Shown: positions 1 to 9,627 of the stretch, piece by piece
How the letters are laid out: every line of letters starts with the position of its first letter
How positions within the stretch are numbered: position 1 is the first letter of the stretch
Source of the DNA: UBA4416 sp964541155
GTDB lineage: Bacteria > Bacteroidota > Bacteroidia > B-17B0 > Aurantibacillaceae
Length of the DNA: 64,000 nt
Reading direction: 5' to 3'
Assembly (NCBI GenBank): GCA_964541155.1
Contig: CAZIPC010000001.1
Span: 620,001 to 684,000, forward strand
Made by a program: the position numbers and the translations under genes
The notes under the pieces: model-generated
Told to the model about the DNA's origin: nothing
The model's database searches: none
Seen by the model: only the letters and a program-made list of their open reading frames with translations

Positions 1-710
1 TCTTTAGGAGTATTTATTTTTTTGTTTTTAGAATTTATGTAAGCTCTACCAACCTTAACTATCCCTAAGGGGTGATTATACTCTTTTATTGAAATTTGTT
101 GCGGTAATGTTAAAAACGGAATTAGCTGCTTGTTGCAAAAAATTACAGGATTTGTGGTTGTATTTTGAATTCCTTCACATCCTCCATCAAAACGTGTTAC
201 TATTCTAATATTAGGATAACCTAATTCATTTAATCTATTATGAATATAATCTGTTCCTAAGAATTCATATACTCTTCCATAGGCATCATTATCGCTAACT
301 AATGCCATTCTTTTAATGTATTGTGAAATACTTGGTAATCCATTATAAGAGGTTGTGTCTTTTTTTACAGAATGCTGACAAGCGTTAGCACTATCTGTAT
401 ACATGATAGTATTACTATATATTTTCAAATCTTTTAATTTTTCTAACGCTAAAATAGCTGTTGGTAATTTTACTAAACTAGCACAATAAAAATAATTTGA
501 AGAATCAACATTATAATAATAATCTTTAAAAATAGGCGCTCCTAAACTATCTCTTTTAATTTGAGTAAATATAATTTGCAAACGATATTTTTTATATTCT
601 TTATTTACTTTTTTTAAAATTGGCGTTTTGTTTAAAATTTCATTAAATGAAAAAGATTGTGAATATCCATAAAAACAAATCGTTACAAGTAAATATGTTA
701 GTATTTTCAT
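1..710 (-). CDS. Class A beta-lactamase-fold serine hydrolase (3' end cut by window edge)
   Basis: The reading frame starts at an ATG at 710 on the minus strand and runs off the window, so only about 236 N-terminal residues are visible. It opens with a signal peptide (MKILTYLLVTICFYGYSQ). An SxxK motif (SLVK, within CASLVKLPTAIL) follows, and then an SDN motif (LVSDNDAYGRV). This is the order of catalytic serine/lysine and SDN loop in class A beta-lactamases and related serine hydrolases (Beta-lactamase2 family). The K[TS]G motif would lie outside the window. It sits 6 bases after a lipoprotein gene in a four-gene minus-strand run. Whether it cleaves beta-lactams or a cell-wall or peptide substrate cannot be told. 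Confidence 0.75.
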   Translation of the reverse strand, partial: MKILTYLLVTICFYGYSQSFSFNEILNKTPILKKVNKEYKKYRLQIIFTQIKRDSLGAPIFKDYYYNVDSSNYFYCASLVKLPTAILALEKLKDLKIYSNTIMYTDSANACQHSVKKDTTSYNGLPSISQYIKRMALVSDNDAYGRVYEFLGTDYIHNRLNELGYPNIRIVTRFDGGCEGIQNTTTNPVIFCNKQLIPFLTLPQQISIKEYNHPLGIVKVGRAYINSKNKKINTPK

Positions 711-716
711 TATAAT

Positions 717-1919
717 TTAATCGATTTTAGTAGCAATCATAAAATTGCTGTTTTTGTCTTTAAAATTATATCCAATACCAAAACCTATTGTTTTAGAGCC
801 TTGTTTTTTATACAACGAATCTAAATCTTTTTGATAAAATTGTGCAAATAATGGTATAGGCTTTAAATACTGTCCAAAAAAGGTGTAGCTCCATTTATGT
901 GAATCATTTAAAAAATAACGAAATGCTATACCACTGTCGTCTTGTATTACATTATTACTTTGATTTAAAATAATATTTCGAACTATAGAGAAATAACTTT
1001 TATGCATTAAATATGAAGCACCTTTTAAATAAGTATTTACAGTTCCCATGTTTTTTAAGTATGCAGTAAATCCCTTGTTATAATTTAATCCTCCATCAGC
1101 TGCATTTAAAGAATAGTAATAAAGTGTTTTAGAGTGATTTTTTGAATCAATAAATTTAATTTCAACACCTTTTGTATTCGTTTCTATATTTTTTAAATCA
1201 ATAAAAGAATTTATTTTTTTTACACCTCCTAAACTATCAATTGTTATTGGGGTTATAGAACTAAATTGATTTCCTGTACGTTTTAAAAATAAACATAATA
1301 AATGTAAAGTTCCATCAACCTCTTTATTTTTTAAATCTTTACTCATACTCTCTGTTCTAAAAAAACTAAATTTTAATATTGCATTTAATGATGTATTTAC
1401 TTTACTATAATATAAATCTAACGAATCAATATTAGCTAATTTAAAATCCGGCAAACTACCAACAGGCTCTAAACCAATCATTACGTACTTATCTGCCTCA
1501 GGAAAAAAAGTTTGAGCATGTAAGATGTCTGGTCCTGAAAATGGATAAAATAAGGTAGTTTGAGGTTTTACAATTTTAGAAATTTCATTCTCTTTAAATT
1601 TTTTTAAATTCATTAATCGTGTTGAATCGAAGTTTTTCCAACGTGTATTAAAATTTCTACTAAATTCTTTAAAATCATTAGATAGTTGAATTTGCTTATA
1701 AATAAAACTAGTATCAGATATTCCTGCAATAATATTAACAAGTGCATTTAGCGAATCATTTATTTTAAAATGAGAAGAGCTATCCATTAACTGTATGGAA
1801 TTTTTCTTTGAAAATTTAAGAGAATCAGATTTTAAAATTGTACTTTTTTCGATATCAGGTGATGTACAAGCCAATTGTATTAATACAATACCCGTTAATA
1901 AACTAATTTTTTTAAGCAT
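717..1919 (-). CDS. Conserved hypothetical lipoprotein
   Basis: A protein of about 400 residues of unknown function. I chose the ATG at 1919, not the longer frame from 1955, because it gives a clean lipoprotein signal (MLKKISLLTGIVLIQLAC) with Cys at position 17, and because the ATG overlaps the stop of the upstream permease by 8 bases, as expected for translational coupling. The mature part contains the stretch LFYPFSGPDILHAQTFFPEA, which looks like a conserved core, but I cannot assign it to a named family. Predicted location is a membrane-anchored periplasmic or surface lipoprotein. The neighbours (M23 peptidase, amino-acid permease, serine hydrolase) hint at envelope metabolism, which is inference only. 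Confidence 0.7.
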   Translation of the reverse strand: MLKKISLLTGIVLIQLACTSPDIEKSTILKSDSLKFSKKNSIQLMDSSSHFKINDSLNALVNIIAGISDTSFIYKQIQLSNDFKEFSRNFNTRWKNFDSTRLMNLKKFKENEISKIVKPQTTLFYPFSGPDILHAQTFFPEADKYVMIGLEPVGSLPDFKLANIDSLDLYYSKVNTSLNAILKFSFFRTESMSKDLKNKEVDGTLHLLCLFLKRTGNQFSSITPITIDSLGGVKKINSFIDLKNIETNTKGVEIKFIDSKNHSKTLYYYSLNAADGGLNYNKGFTAYLKNMGTVNTYLKGASYLMHKSYFSIVRNIILNQSNNVIQDDSGIAFRYFLNDSHKWSYTFFGQYLKPIPLFAQFYQKDLDSLYKKQGSKTIGFGIGYNFKDKNSNFMIATKID

Positions 1920-3225
1920 GTGTTTGTTGTTTTTTTTCTGATAAATATTTTCCAATAAAATAGATTAAAGCACCTATCACTACATTTAATAGCCCTAATA
2001 ATGATTCTGTTTGTTTTTGAGTAAATACAAAATAAATTGTAAATCCGTTTAATAATAAAAACAAAATAGGAGTTATTGGATATCCCCAGGTTTTATATCC
2101 AGATGTTTCTATTTTTCGTTTTCTTAAAATAAAAACACTACCAACCGTCAAAAAAGTAAATATACTCAAACTAAATCCTACAAAAGTTAAAACAGATTCA
2201 AACTGAGCCGTGACAATTAATACAACAGTAATTATAGATTGAGTCATAACCGCTATATATGGAACTTGAGCTTGATTAGTTTTTGCCAAAAAAGATAACA
2301 TTGGTAAATCTTCTCCCATAGATTTAATAATTCGTGGTCCAGCCATTATCATTGCGCTAATAGATGATAGTAATAAAAAAGCAATAATTAAACTCATCAT
2401 TTTGCCAATACTTTCTCCAAAAATATGCGAAGCACTTACATGCCCTATCTCTAATACTCCTGTTAATTCAACAATCGGCGTACTATACAGAAAAACAAAA
2501 TTTAATAAAACATAGATGATGGTTACAATTAAGGTTCCTAATAATAATGCTTTTGGTAAATTTTTTTGTGGGTTAGCCATGTCTCCAACTAAATATGACG
2601 CTGCATTCCAACCGCTATAAGCATAAGAAACATAAACTAATGAAACCCAAAAACTTGCACTCATTATTTCATGCATTGAACTTTGCACAGGAAAAATTAC
2701 AATTTGATGATTAGGAACATATATAAAACCTGCAAGAATAAAACATATGATTACCAAAACTTTTAAAAGAGTTAATATTTTTTGAACACCACTACCTATT
2801 TTTAAATGAAAAGAATGAATTAGCGTAATTGAAAACACAACAACTAAAGCACAAAACGTAATATTGATTTGTGGAATAATTTTATTAACGTAGGTACCTA
2901 ACGCCATTGATGCTAAAGCAACTGGGGCTGCAAAACCAACAGTTGAAGAAATCCATCCAGACATAAAACCTACACTTGGATGTATTAATTTAGATAAATA
3001 AACATATTCACCACCACTTCTGGGAATAGCAACACCTAATTCTCCATATACTAAAGCTCCACAAAACGATATTACACCTCCCAATAGCCAAAGTAATAAA
3101 ATACTAAATACAGAATGTATATCCAACAACTGAAACCCTAAACTTGTAAATACACCCGTACCTATCATATTTGCTATTACTAAAGAAATAGCCGTATAAA
3201 ATCCAATCTTATAAGTTGAGCTCAT
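1912..3225 (-). CDS. APC-family amino acid permease
   Basis: A 437-residue polytopic membrane protein with about 12 hydrophobic segments. Near the N-terminus it has the typical APC signature in the first helix (ANMIGTGVFTSLG) and a second conserved block (GGVISFCGALVYGELGVAIP) matching APC amino acid/polyamine antiporters. It probably exchanges or imports an amino acid across the inner membrane; the substrate cannot be read from sequence. Its ATG shares one base with the stop of the upstream M23 peptidase (TAATG arrangement), and its own stop overlaps the lipoprotein start, so the run is transcribed and translated as a unit. Confidence 0.85.
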   Translation of the reverse strand: MSSTYKIGFYTAISLVIANMIGTGVFTSLGFQLLDIHSVFSILLLWLLGGVISFCGALVYGELGVAIPRSGGEYVYLSKLIHPSVGFMSGWISSTVGFAAPVALASMALGTYVNKIIPQINITFCALVVVFSITLIHSFHLKIGSGVQKILTLLKVLVIICFILAGFIYVPNHQIVIFPVQSSMHEIMSASFWVSLVYVSYAYSGWNAASYLVGDMANPQKNLPKALLLGTLIVTIIYVLLNFVFLYSTPIVELTGVLEIGHVSASHIFGESIGKMMSLIIAFLLLSSISAMIMAGPRIIKSMGEDLPMLSFLAKTNQAQVPYIAVMTQSIITVVLIVTAQFESVLTFVGFSLSIFTFLTVGSVFILRKRKIETSGYKTWGYPITPILFLLLNGFTIYFVFTQKQTESLLGLLNVVIGALIYFIGKYLSEKKQQTHA

Positions 3226-4196
3226 TAATCGAAAGATTGGGTTGATTTAGAAGAAAGTTCTAACATAATTTGATATTCTTCTGGCGATAAATCATTATAA
3301 TAAAAATTAATTGGATTTACTTTTTCGCCATTTTTTATAACCTCATAATGCACATGCGGGCCAGTGCTAAGCCCTGTGCTACCTACATATCCAATCAAAT
3401 CTCCTCGTTTTACTTTTGCCCCAATCTTAGCTGCAATTTTACTCATATGCCCATATAACGTTTGATAACCATATCCATGATTAATTACTACATGATTACC
3501 ATAACCTTGTGCTGTAGCATCAGCTCTTTCTATAAAACCATCTCCAGTAGCATAAATTGGCGTACCTTGTTCTGCCGTAAAATCCATACCTGGATGAAAC
3601 TCTTGTGTTTTATAAATTGGATGTGTTCGCCATCCATAACCACTTGGTGCATGTTTTAAATTTTTATTATTTAATGGCATTATTGCAGGTATAGATGCTA
3701 ACAATTTTTCTTTTCCTTTTGCCATTTTAACTACTTCATCAAATGATTTAGACTGAATATATAATTCTTTAGTTATTCTATCTAAACGCTCTGTAGTTGC
3801 TTGCATTAAATCTGTATTATCATATCCTTCTAAATCTTTATATCGATCGCTTCCACCAAAACCTGCTTGACGAATAGAATTAGAAATAGGCTCTGCCTCA
3901 AAAATAACGCGATAAATATTATCGTCTCTATCTTGTATATCTTTTAAAACTGCTTGAACTTGATTCATTTTTTTATTCAATAAATCATATTGCAACTTCA
4001 TTACTTCAGCCTCTCTTCTTAACTGTTTTTCCTTTGGAGAATCAATAAATCGATATGCTATAAGCATTGTTACTACTGCAAAAACAAGCCCTATTCCTAA
4101 ATAAGAAAGAACTTGAAGTAACCTCTGTTTAAAAGTAACTTTTACTTTTTCATAGGTTAACGATTTTGTATTAAACTTATATTTTACTTTAGACAT
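3225..4196 (-). CDS. Membrane-anchored M23 family metallopeptidase
   Basis: A 323-residue LytM-type endopeptidase. The order is a short cytoplasmic N-terminus, one membrane helix (about residues 31-50), a predicted coiled coil (about 55-95), then an M23 domain from about 180 to 300. The zinc ligands are visible: H201 and D205 in EFHPGMDF, and H281/H283 in HVHYEV. Family members cut peptidoglycan cross-bridges or, when degenerate, activate amidases; here the active site is intact. It is divergently placed from alaS, an arrangement I recall from other flavobacteria. It is the first gene of the tightly coupled minus-strand run down to position 1. Confidence 0.88.
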   Translation of the reverse strand: MSKVKYKFNTKSLTYEKVKVTFKQRLLQVLSYLGIGLVFAVVTMLIAYRFIDSPKEKQLRREAEVMKLQYDLLNKKMNQVQAVLKDIQDRDDNIYRVIFEAEPISNSIRQAGFGGSDRYKDLEGYDNTDLMQATTERLDRITKELYIQSKSFDEVVKMAKGKEKLLASIPAIMPLNNKNLKHAPSGYGWRTHPIYKTQEFHPGMDFTAEQGTPIYATGDGFIERADATAQGYGNHVVINHGYGYQTLYGHMSKIAAKIGAKVKRGDLIGYVGSTGLSTGPHVHYEVIKNGEKVNPINFYYNDLSPEEYQIMLELSSKSTQSFD

Positions 4197-4360
4197 ATAT
4201 CCTAAAAGGCTAACAAATATAATAAAATGATTGATAGCAATAAGAGTAAAATATTCCTAAAAAAACACCTAATTAGTTGGCAAATAGAGTGAAATAGTGA
4301 ATAATTTCTGATAAAGTGCTGACTTGATTTTAGTATATTCGCTTTTTCTTTTAAAAAATT

Positions 4361-7021
4361 ATGGAATCAAATCAAGTACGTCAAACATTTTTAGATTTTT
4401 TTAAATCAAAAGGGCATCAAATTGTCCCTTCTGCTCCTATGGTTGTAAAAGGAGATCCTACATTAATGTTTATTAATTCTGGAATGGCTCCATTTAAAGA
4501 TATTTTTTTAGGAAATGCAGCTATAAAATATCCAAGAGTAGCTGATACTCAAAAATGTTTACGTGTTAGCGGTAAACATAACGACCTAGAGGAAGTTGGT
4601 GTAGATACCTATCACCACACAATGTTTGAAATGCTTGGTAATTGGAGTTTTGGAGATTATTTTAAGAAAGAAGCAATTGCATGGGCTTGGGAATTATTAA
4701 CTGAAGTATATAAAATTGACAAAAGTAGACTATATGTTACAGTTTTTGAGGGAAGTATTGAAGAAAATGTTCCATTTGATCAAGAGGCCTATGATACTTG
4801 GAAATTATACATTGAAGAGGCTCGTATTTTAAAAGGTAATAAAAAAGATAATTTTTGGGAAATGGGTGATACTGGACCTTGTGGGCCATGTACTGAAATA
4901 CATTATGATGGAAGAAGTGATGATGAAAGATCAAAAATTGATGGAGCTTCATTAGTCAACAAAGATAATCCTCAAGTTATTGAAGTGTGGAATAATGTGT
5001 TTATGGAATTTATGCGTAAAGCAGATAAAAGCTTAGAAAAACTTCCATCTCAACACGTTGATACTGGAATGGGTTTTGAACGGTTAGTAAGGGTTTTACA
5101 AGGCAAACAATCAAATTATGACACCGATGTATTTACTCCATTACTCACTAAAATTGAAGAAATAAGCGGATTAAAATATAAACCAGAAAACGAAGAAAAC
5201 AATAAACAGCAATTAGTAATTAATATTGCAATGCGTGTAATTGCTGATCATATTCGAACAATTTCTTTTTCAATTGCCGATGGACAATTACCTAGTAATA
5301 CCGGTGCAGGATATGTGATTCGTCGAATACTTCGTCGTGCCATTCGCTATGGATACCAGTCTTTGCATATTAAAGAACCATTTATGTACAAAATTGTTTC
5401 AACCCTAGCCAATCAATTAGGACAACAATTTACCGAATTAAATACCCAAAAAACATTAATAGAAAAAGTAATTAAAGAGGAAGAAATTTCTTTTTATAAA
5501 ACCTTAGAAATTGGATTGAAACGTATTGAACAAGTTTGTTCAGACTTAATTTCATCTAAAACAAGTAAAATTATTAATGGTCAAGTTGTTTTTGAATTAT
5601 ACGACACTTTTGGATTTCCATTAGATTTAACATCATTAATTGCTCGTGGTTATGATTTAAGCATTAACGAAGATGAATTTAATCGTTTGTTAACAGAACA
5701 AAAAAATCGCTCAAGAGCAGCAACGGCAGTTGATACAGATGATTGGATAAATATCCATACTCCAAAAGATGATAAAAATATCACTGAATTTATTGGTTAC
5801 AATGAGCTATCCTGTGAATCAAACATTATTCGATATCGAAAAGTAAAATCAAAAAACAAAGAGCAATTTCAAATTGTATTAGATAAAACTCCATTTTATG
5901 CTGAAAGCGGCGGACAGGTTGGAGATTCAGGGATTTTACAAAACATTAATGATACTATTTACATCACAGATACAAAAAAAGAAAATGGAGTAATTATTCA
6001 TTTTTGTGATAGGTTACCAGATAATATTTCTGCAACATTTACAGCAAAAGTAGATACTAACAAACGTAGCTATACAGAAAATAATCACAGTGCAACTCAT
6101 TTACTTCATGCAGCACTTCGATCTGTTTTAGGAACACATGTAGAACAAAAAGGAAGTTTAGTAAATGATGAATATCTTCGATTCGATTTTTCTCACTTTG
6201 CTAAAATTACGGATGAAGAATTAACTAAAATCGAAAAAATAGTAAATTCTAAAATTCGCGAAAACATATTTAGTAACATTCAACAAATGAGTATTGAAGA
6301 CGCCAAAAAAACTGGAGCAATGGCTTTATTTGGTGAAAAATATGGCGACGTTGTTCGTGTTGTTGAATTTGATAAAAATTACTCTATTGAGTTATGTGGT
6401 GGCACCCATGTAAAAGCTACAGGGCAAATTGGATATTTTAAAATCATTTCTGAAGGCGCTGTAGCAGCTGGAATAAGACGTTTAGAAGCTGTTACTGCTA
6501 TAAAAGCAGAAGAGTATTTTGAAAATCAAATCTCTACGCTAAATGACATTAAATCTATTTTAAAAAACAATAAAGATGTTGTAAAAAGCCTAAGTAATTT
6601 AGTTGATGAAAATAATGAACTACAGAAGCAATTACAATCACTTTTAAAAGAAAAAGCTCAAACTATAAAACAAAATTTATTATCAAAGGTGATACATAAA
6701 AGTGGATTAAGTATTATCATCGAACAAATCACGTTTGATAGCGCTGAAGAAATAAAAAATATACTATTTGAAATAAGAAATCAAATCGAAAATTGTGTTT
6801 GTATTATTGGCGCAGAAGTAAAAGGCAAACCTAGTATTTCTGTAATTATTTCAGACAACTTAGTAAAAGAGAAAAACTTAAATGCCGGAAATATAATCAG
6901 AGATTTAGCAAAAGACATTAATGGTGGCGGTGGCGGTCAACCATTTTATGCTCAAGCTGGAGGAAGTAAATTAGAAGGCTTAAAAACAGCAATCAACAAA
7001 GCCAAAGAGTTATTTCAATAA
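4361..7021 (+). CDS. alaS: Alanine--tRNA ligase
   Basis: An 886-residue full-length alanyl-tRNA synthetase, cytoplasmic, charging tRNA-Ala. The class II catalytic core is at the N-terminus (FLDFFKSKGH, then GDPTLMFINSGMAPFKD). The editing domain carries HSATHLLH at about residue 576 and CGGTHV at about residue 678, and the C-Ala domain ends with the glycine-rich GGGGGQPFYAQAGG. The length is normal for the family. It stands alone with a strong intrinsic terminator directly behind it. Confidence 0.97.
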   Translation: MESNQVRQTFLDFFKSKGHQIVPSAPMVVKGDPTLMFINSGMAPFKDIFLGNAAIKYPRVADTQKCLRVSGKHNDLEEVGVDTYHHTMFEMLGNWSFGDYFKKEAIAWAWELLTEVYKIDKSRLYVTVFEGSIEENVPFDQEAYDTWKLYIEEARILKGNKKDNFWEMGDTGPCGPCTEIHYDGRSDDERSKIDGASLVNKDNPQVIEVWNNVFMEFMRKADKSLEKLPSQHVDTGMGFERLVRVLQGKQSNYDTDVFTPLLTKIEEISGLKYKPENEENNKQQLVINIAMRVIADHIRTISFSIADGQLPSNTGAGYVIRRILRRAIRYGYQSLHIKEPFMYKIVSTLANQLGQQFTELNTQKTLIEKVIKEEEISFYKTLEIGLKRIEQVCSDLISSKTSKIINGQVVFELYDTFGFPLDLTSLIARGYDLSINEDEFNRLLTEQKNRSRAATAVDTDDWINIHTPKDDKNITEFIGYNELSCESNIIRYRKVKSKNKEQFQIVLDKTPFYAESGGQVGDSGILQNINDTIYITDTKKENGVIIHFCDRLPDNISATFTAKVDTNKRSYTENNHSATHLLHAALRSVLGTHVEQKGSLVNDEYLRFDFSHFAKITDEELTKIEKIVNSKIRENIFSNIQQMSIEDAKKTGAMALFGEKYGDVVRVVEFDKNYSIELCGGTHVKATGQIGYFKIISEGAVAAGIRRLEAVTAIKAEEYFENQISTLNDIKSILKNNKDVVKSLSNLVDENNELQKQLQSLLKEKAQTIKQNLLSKVIHKSGLSIIIEQITFDSAEEIKNILFEIRNQIENCVCIIGAEVKGKPSISVIISDNLVKEKNLNAGNIIRDLAKDINGGGGGQPFYAQAGGSKLEGLKTAINKAKELFQ

Positions 7022-7025
7022 TAAT

Positions 7026-7061
7026 AAAAATAGCGAAGTAATTACTTCGCTATTTTTTTTT
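7026..7061 (+). terminator. Rho-independent terminator after alaS
   Basis: A near-perfect inverted repeat (TAGCGAAGTA / TACTTCGCTA with a 2-base loop, extended by flanking A5/T5) is followed by a run of T. It begins 5 bases after the alaS stop codon. Confidence 0.9.
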
Positions 7062-7147
7062 GCAAAAGCAATTAACAATTTTGTATAAAATAATGAGATA
7101 AACTCGTTAAAAAAACAGTTTCGCTAACCCAAAACAATGATTCACTC

Positions 7148-7252
7148 ATGCGAACTAAAATTAAAACACTTAACAATCAAATACTTAGACTAGCAATCAT
7201 TTTTATTTTACAGTTTACTGTAACTATTTACACTTTTTATGATTATAACTAA
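7148..7252 (+). CDS. Possible small membrane peptide upstream of sigma factor
   Basis: A 34-residue open frame begins MRTKIKTLNNQILRLAII and contains one hydrophobic stretch (LAIIFILQFTVTIY) that could span the membrane. It ends 3 bases before the sigma factor start, so it could be a coupled leader peptide. Codon use and composition resemble the neighbours, but a frame this short can occur by chance in AT-rich DNA. There is no recognisable homologue. Treat as tentative. Confidence 0.28.
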   Translation: MRTKIKTLNNQILRLAIIFILQFTVTIYTFYDYN

Positions 7253-7255
7253 ACA

Positions 7256-7852
7256 ATGCTATTAGACGCAGTTCATATGGAATTTTCACCCCGATATCAC
7301 CATACCACTGAAATGTTGCTTGATGAACAAATAATCATTGAAGCAGCAAAACAAAACCCTGAGCATTTTGGACCTTTATATGACAAATACTACAAACAAA
7401 TTTTCGGCTACATCTACCAAAGAATGGATTGTAAAGAAACTGCATTTGATGTAACAGCTCAAGTTTTTTTAAAAGCACTTACCAATATAAATAAATACGA
7501 ATACAAAGGGGTACCTTTTGCTAGTTGGCTCTATAGAATAGCATACAGCGAAATCATGCAATTGTTTAGAAATCAAAAAAATTTAAGAACAATAAATGCA
7601 GATATTAATGATTTAAGAAACATTTGCGAAGAAGTAGAAGAAGAATACATGGAGCAATACAAACATGTATTGATGACTGTAATTAAAAAATTACCAGAGG
7701 ACGATTTACAACTCATTGAATTAAGATTTTTTGAAAAACGTCAATTTAAAGAAATTGCTGAAATTTTAAATATAACTGAGACTAATGCTAAAGTAAAACT
7801 ATACCGTGTACTTGAACGAGTAAAAAAAATATTGACAAAAAACTCCAAATAA
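7256..7852 (+). CDS. ECF-type sigma-70 family RNA polymerase sigma factor
   Basis: A 198-residue sigma factor. Region 2 covers about residues 30-105 (FGPLYDKYYKQIFGYIYQR, then FASWLYRIAYSEIMQLFR), and region 4 with its helix-turn-helix is at about 135-195 (ELRFFEKRQFKEIAEIL, then TETNAKVKLYRVLERVKK). There is no region 1 or 3, as in ECF sigmas. The start could be M1, M8 or M20; the region 2 core begins after all of them. The stop TAA shares a base with the ATG of the next gene, so the sigma factor is translationally coupled to a membrane protein, the usual genetic setting of a sigma and its regulator. Confidence 0.9.
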   Translation: MLLDAVHMEFSPRYHHTTEMLLDEQIIIEAAKQNPEHFGPLYDKYYKQIFGYIYQRMDCKETAFDVTAQVFLKALTNINKYEYKGVPFASWLYRIAYSEIMQLFRNQKNLRTINADINDLRNICEEVEEEYMEQYKHVLMTVIKKLPEDDLQLIELRFFEKRQFKEIAEILNITETNAKVKLYRVLERVKKILTKNSK

Positions 7853-9609
7853 TGGAAACAAAATTTAACATCAACAGAGCACCTTTATCCGACGAAGAAA
7901 TTAATTCAAAAAAGGACTTTGGAGAATTGATTAATAAATTTAAAAAACAAAGTATAGAAAAAGCAAAAACAGATGCGAACTTTTTTAAAAATAAAAAAGT
8001 AACCTATTCTACAATAATAGCAGGAGTTGCCGTTGTTTGCACAGTAACATATTTTTCAGTTTTTAAAAATGAATCCTCAAAAAATAATGCTAATGATAAA
8101 ATAATTACTTCGCAATCTAATCATATAAAAAACAATACTAATAAATCTTTTATAACGCCTCCCATTTCACAATTAAATATTCCTTATACTGCCTATAAAA
8201 TTAGTGCAACAAAAGGCGCAACTATAAAACACAAAACAAGTAATTCAAAAATAATTATCCCACAAAAAGCTTTTATTAACAAACAAGGCCAAGAAATAAT
8301 AGGGGATGTAGAAATACAATACCGAGAATTTCATAATCAAGCAGATATAATAGCCAGTGGAATACCAATGAACTATGATAGTGCCGGAGTAAAATATTAT
8401 CTAGAAAGTGCTGGAATGTTTGATATTAAAGGATATAAAAATGGGGAGCCAATTTTTATTAATCCTAAAAAACAAATCACCATTGAATTTTCTTCTAAAT
8501 ATACAGATGATAAATTTAACATGTATGAACTAGATACCATAAAAAGAAATTGGACTTATTTAAGTAGAGACAACTCTATAAGAAATATTATAAAAAATAA
8601 AAAAAATGAGGACTTAAACATACATAGCGAATCTCCAATATCAAAAAAAATAAACGAAAAAATAAATACTATATCTCCAAAAATAGAAAATGAAAAAATG
8701 ATTTATTCTAAAAAAGTAAATCAACTTACTAAACTTTCTGAACCATTAAAACCTAGCAAGCTAAACACAAATAAACCTCAATTTGAACTAGATGTAAATT
8801 ACAAAGATTTTCCTGAATTAAGTGCGTTTAAAAATGCTGTTTTTGAAATTGGCTCTGAAAATAAAAACTATGATTCTAAATTACCTGATATTACTTGGAA
8901 TAGCGCTGAAATATCTGAAGGGCCAGTGAAAGGGAAAAATTATATCTTAACACTCTCATTAAAAAATAGAATTGAAAAATTAATAGTTTACCCAGTATTA
9001 TCAGAAAAAGATTACGAAACAGCTATGGGTATTTATGAAACAAAATTTAATGAATACAAAAAACTCTTAGCAAAAAAAGAAGCTGAAGAAAAAAAATTAA
9101 AAGAAGAATTTGAAGCTAAACAAGCTTCTTACATTGCAGAAATTAAAAAGTTAACTGAAGAAAAAATAAAAGAAAATATAAAATATTGGAAAGAACAAGA
9201 AGAAAAACTAAATACTCAATTCAATACAATTAATGCTCAAGAAAAAGTAACACGAATATTTCAAATTAGTCGGTTTAACATCTATAATTCTGATTGCCCA
9301 AGCAATTTACCTAGAGAGTCGAAATTGAATCCTATATACGTAATAAATAATTCGTTTAATTTAACTCCAGTATCTGTATACTTAATTTCTCACAATAGAA
9401 ATTTAGTATATAATTTACCGAACGGCCCTATACCTTATAATTCAGATGAATTATACAGCATTTGTATATTTTCTAACAACAAATTATATATATGTGATAA
9501 AAATATTTTTTCTACAATTTTAAAAAATAAACAAAATAAAATTCCATTAATAGAATTAAGTAAAGAGGTTAATAATTCTTATGAATTAAAAAAAGCTCTA
9601 GGAATTTAA
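7852..9609 (+). CDS. Single-pass membrane protein coupled to ECF sigma factor (candidate anti-sigma/sensor)
   Basis: A 585-residue protein with a roughly 50-residue charged cytoplasmic N-terminus, one membrane helix (about residues 52-70) and a large periplasmic part. The periplasmic part has a domain at about 125-250 (PQKAFINKQGQEIIGDVEIQ and YDSAGVKYYLESAGMFDI) that I recall in many uncharacterised Bacteroidota proteins, then a Lys/Glu-rich coiled coil (about 400-460) and a C-terminal region. No classical anti-sigma (RskA, FecR or zinc anti-sigma) motif is visible. Position and topology suggest it holds or senses for the sigma factor; that is inference. Nothing enzymatic can be assigned. 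Confidence 0.7.
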   Translation: METKFNINRAPLSDEEINSKKDFGELINKFKKQSIEKAKTDANFFKNKKVTYSTIIAGVAVVCTVTYFSVFKNESSKNNANDKIITSQSNHIKNNTNKSFITPPISQLNIPYTAYKISATKGATIKHKTSNSKIIIPQKAFINKQGQEIIGDVEIQYREFHNQADIIASGIPMNYDSAGVKYYLESAGMFDIKGYKNGEPIFINPKKQITIEFSSKYTDDKFNMYELDTIKRNWTYLSRDNSIRNIIKNKKNEDLNIHSESPISKKINEKINTISPKIENEKMIYSKKVNQLTKLSEPLKPSKLNTNKPQFELDVNYKDFPELSAFKNAVFEIGSENKNYDSKLPDITWNSAEISEGPVKGKNYILTLSLKNRIEKLIVYPVLSEKDYETAMGIYETKFNEYKKLLAKKEAEEKKLKEEFEAKQASYIAEIKKLTEEKIKENIKYWKEQEEKLNTQFNTINAQEKVTRIFQISRFNIYNSDCPSNLPRESKLNPIYVINNSFNLTPVSVYLISHNRNLVYNLPNGPIPYNSDELYSICIFSNNKLYICDKNIFSTILKNKQNKIPLIELSKEVNNSYELKKALGI

Positions 9610-9627
9610 ATTTTAAATTAATCATAA

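Noticed and set aside
1920..1955. Longer start for the lipoprotein gene at 1955
   Set aside because: It would add 12 polar residues in front of a good lipoprotein signal and extend further into the permease gene.
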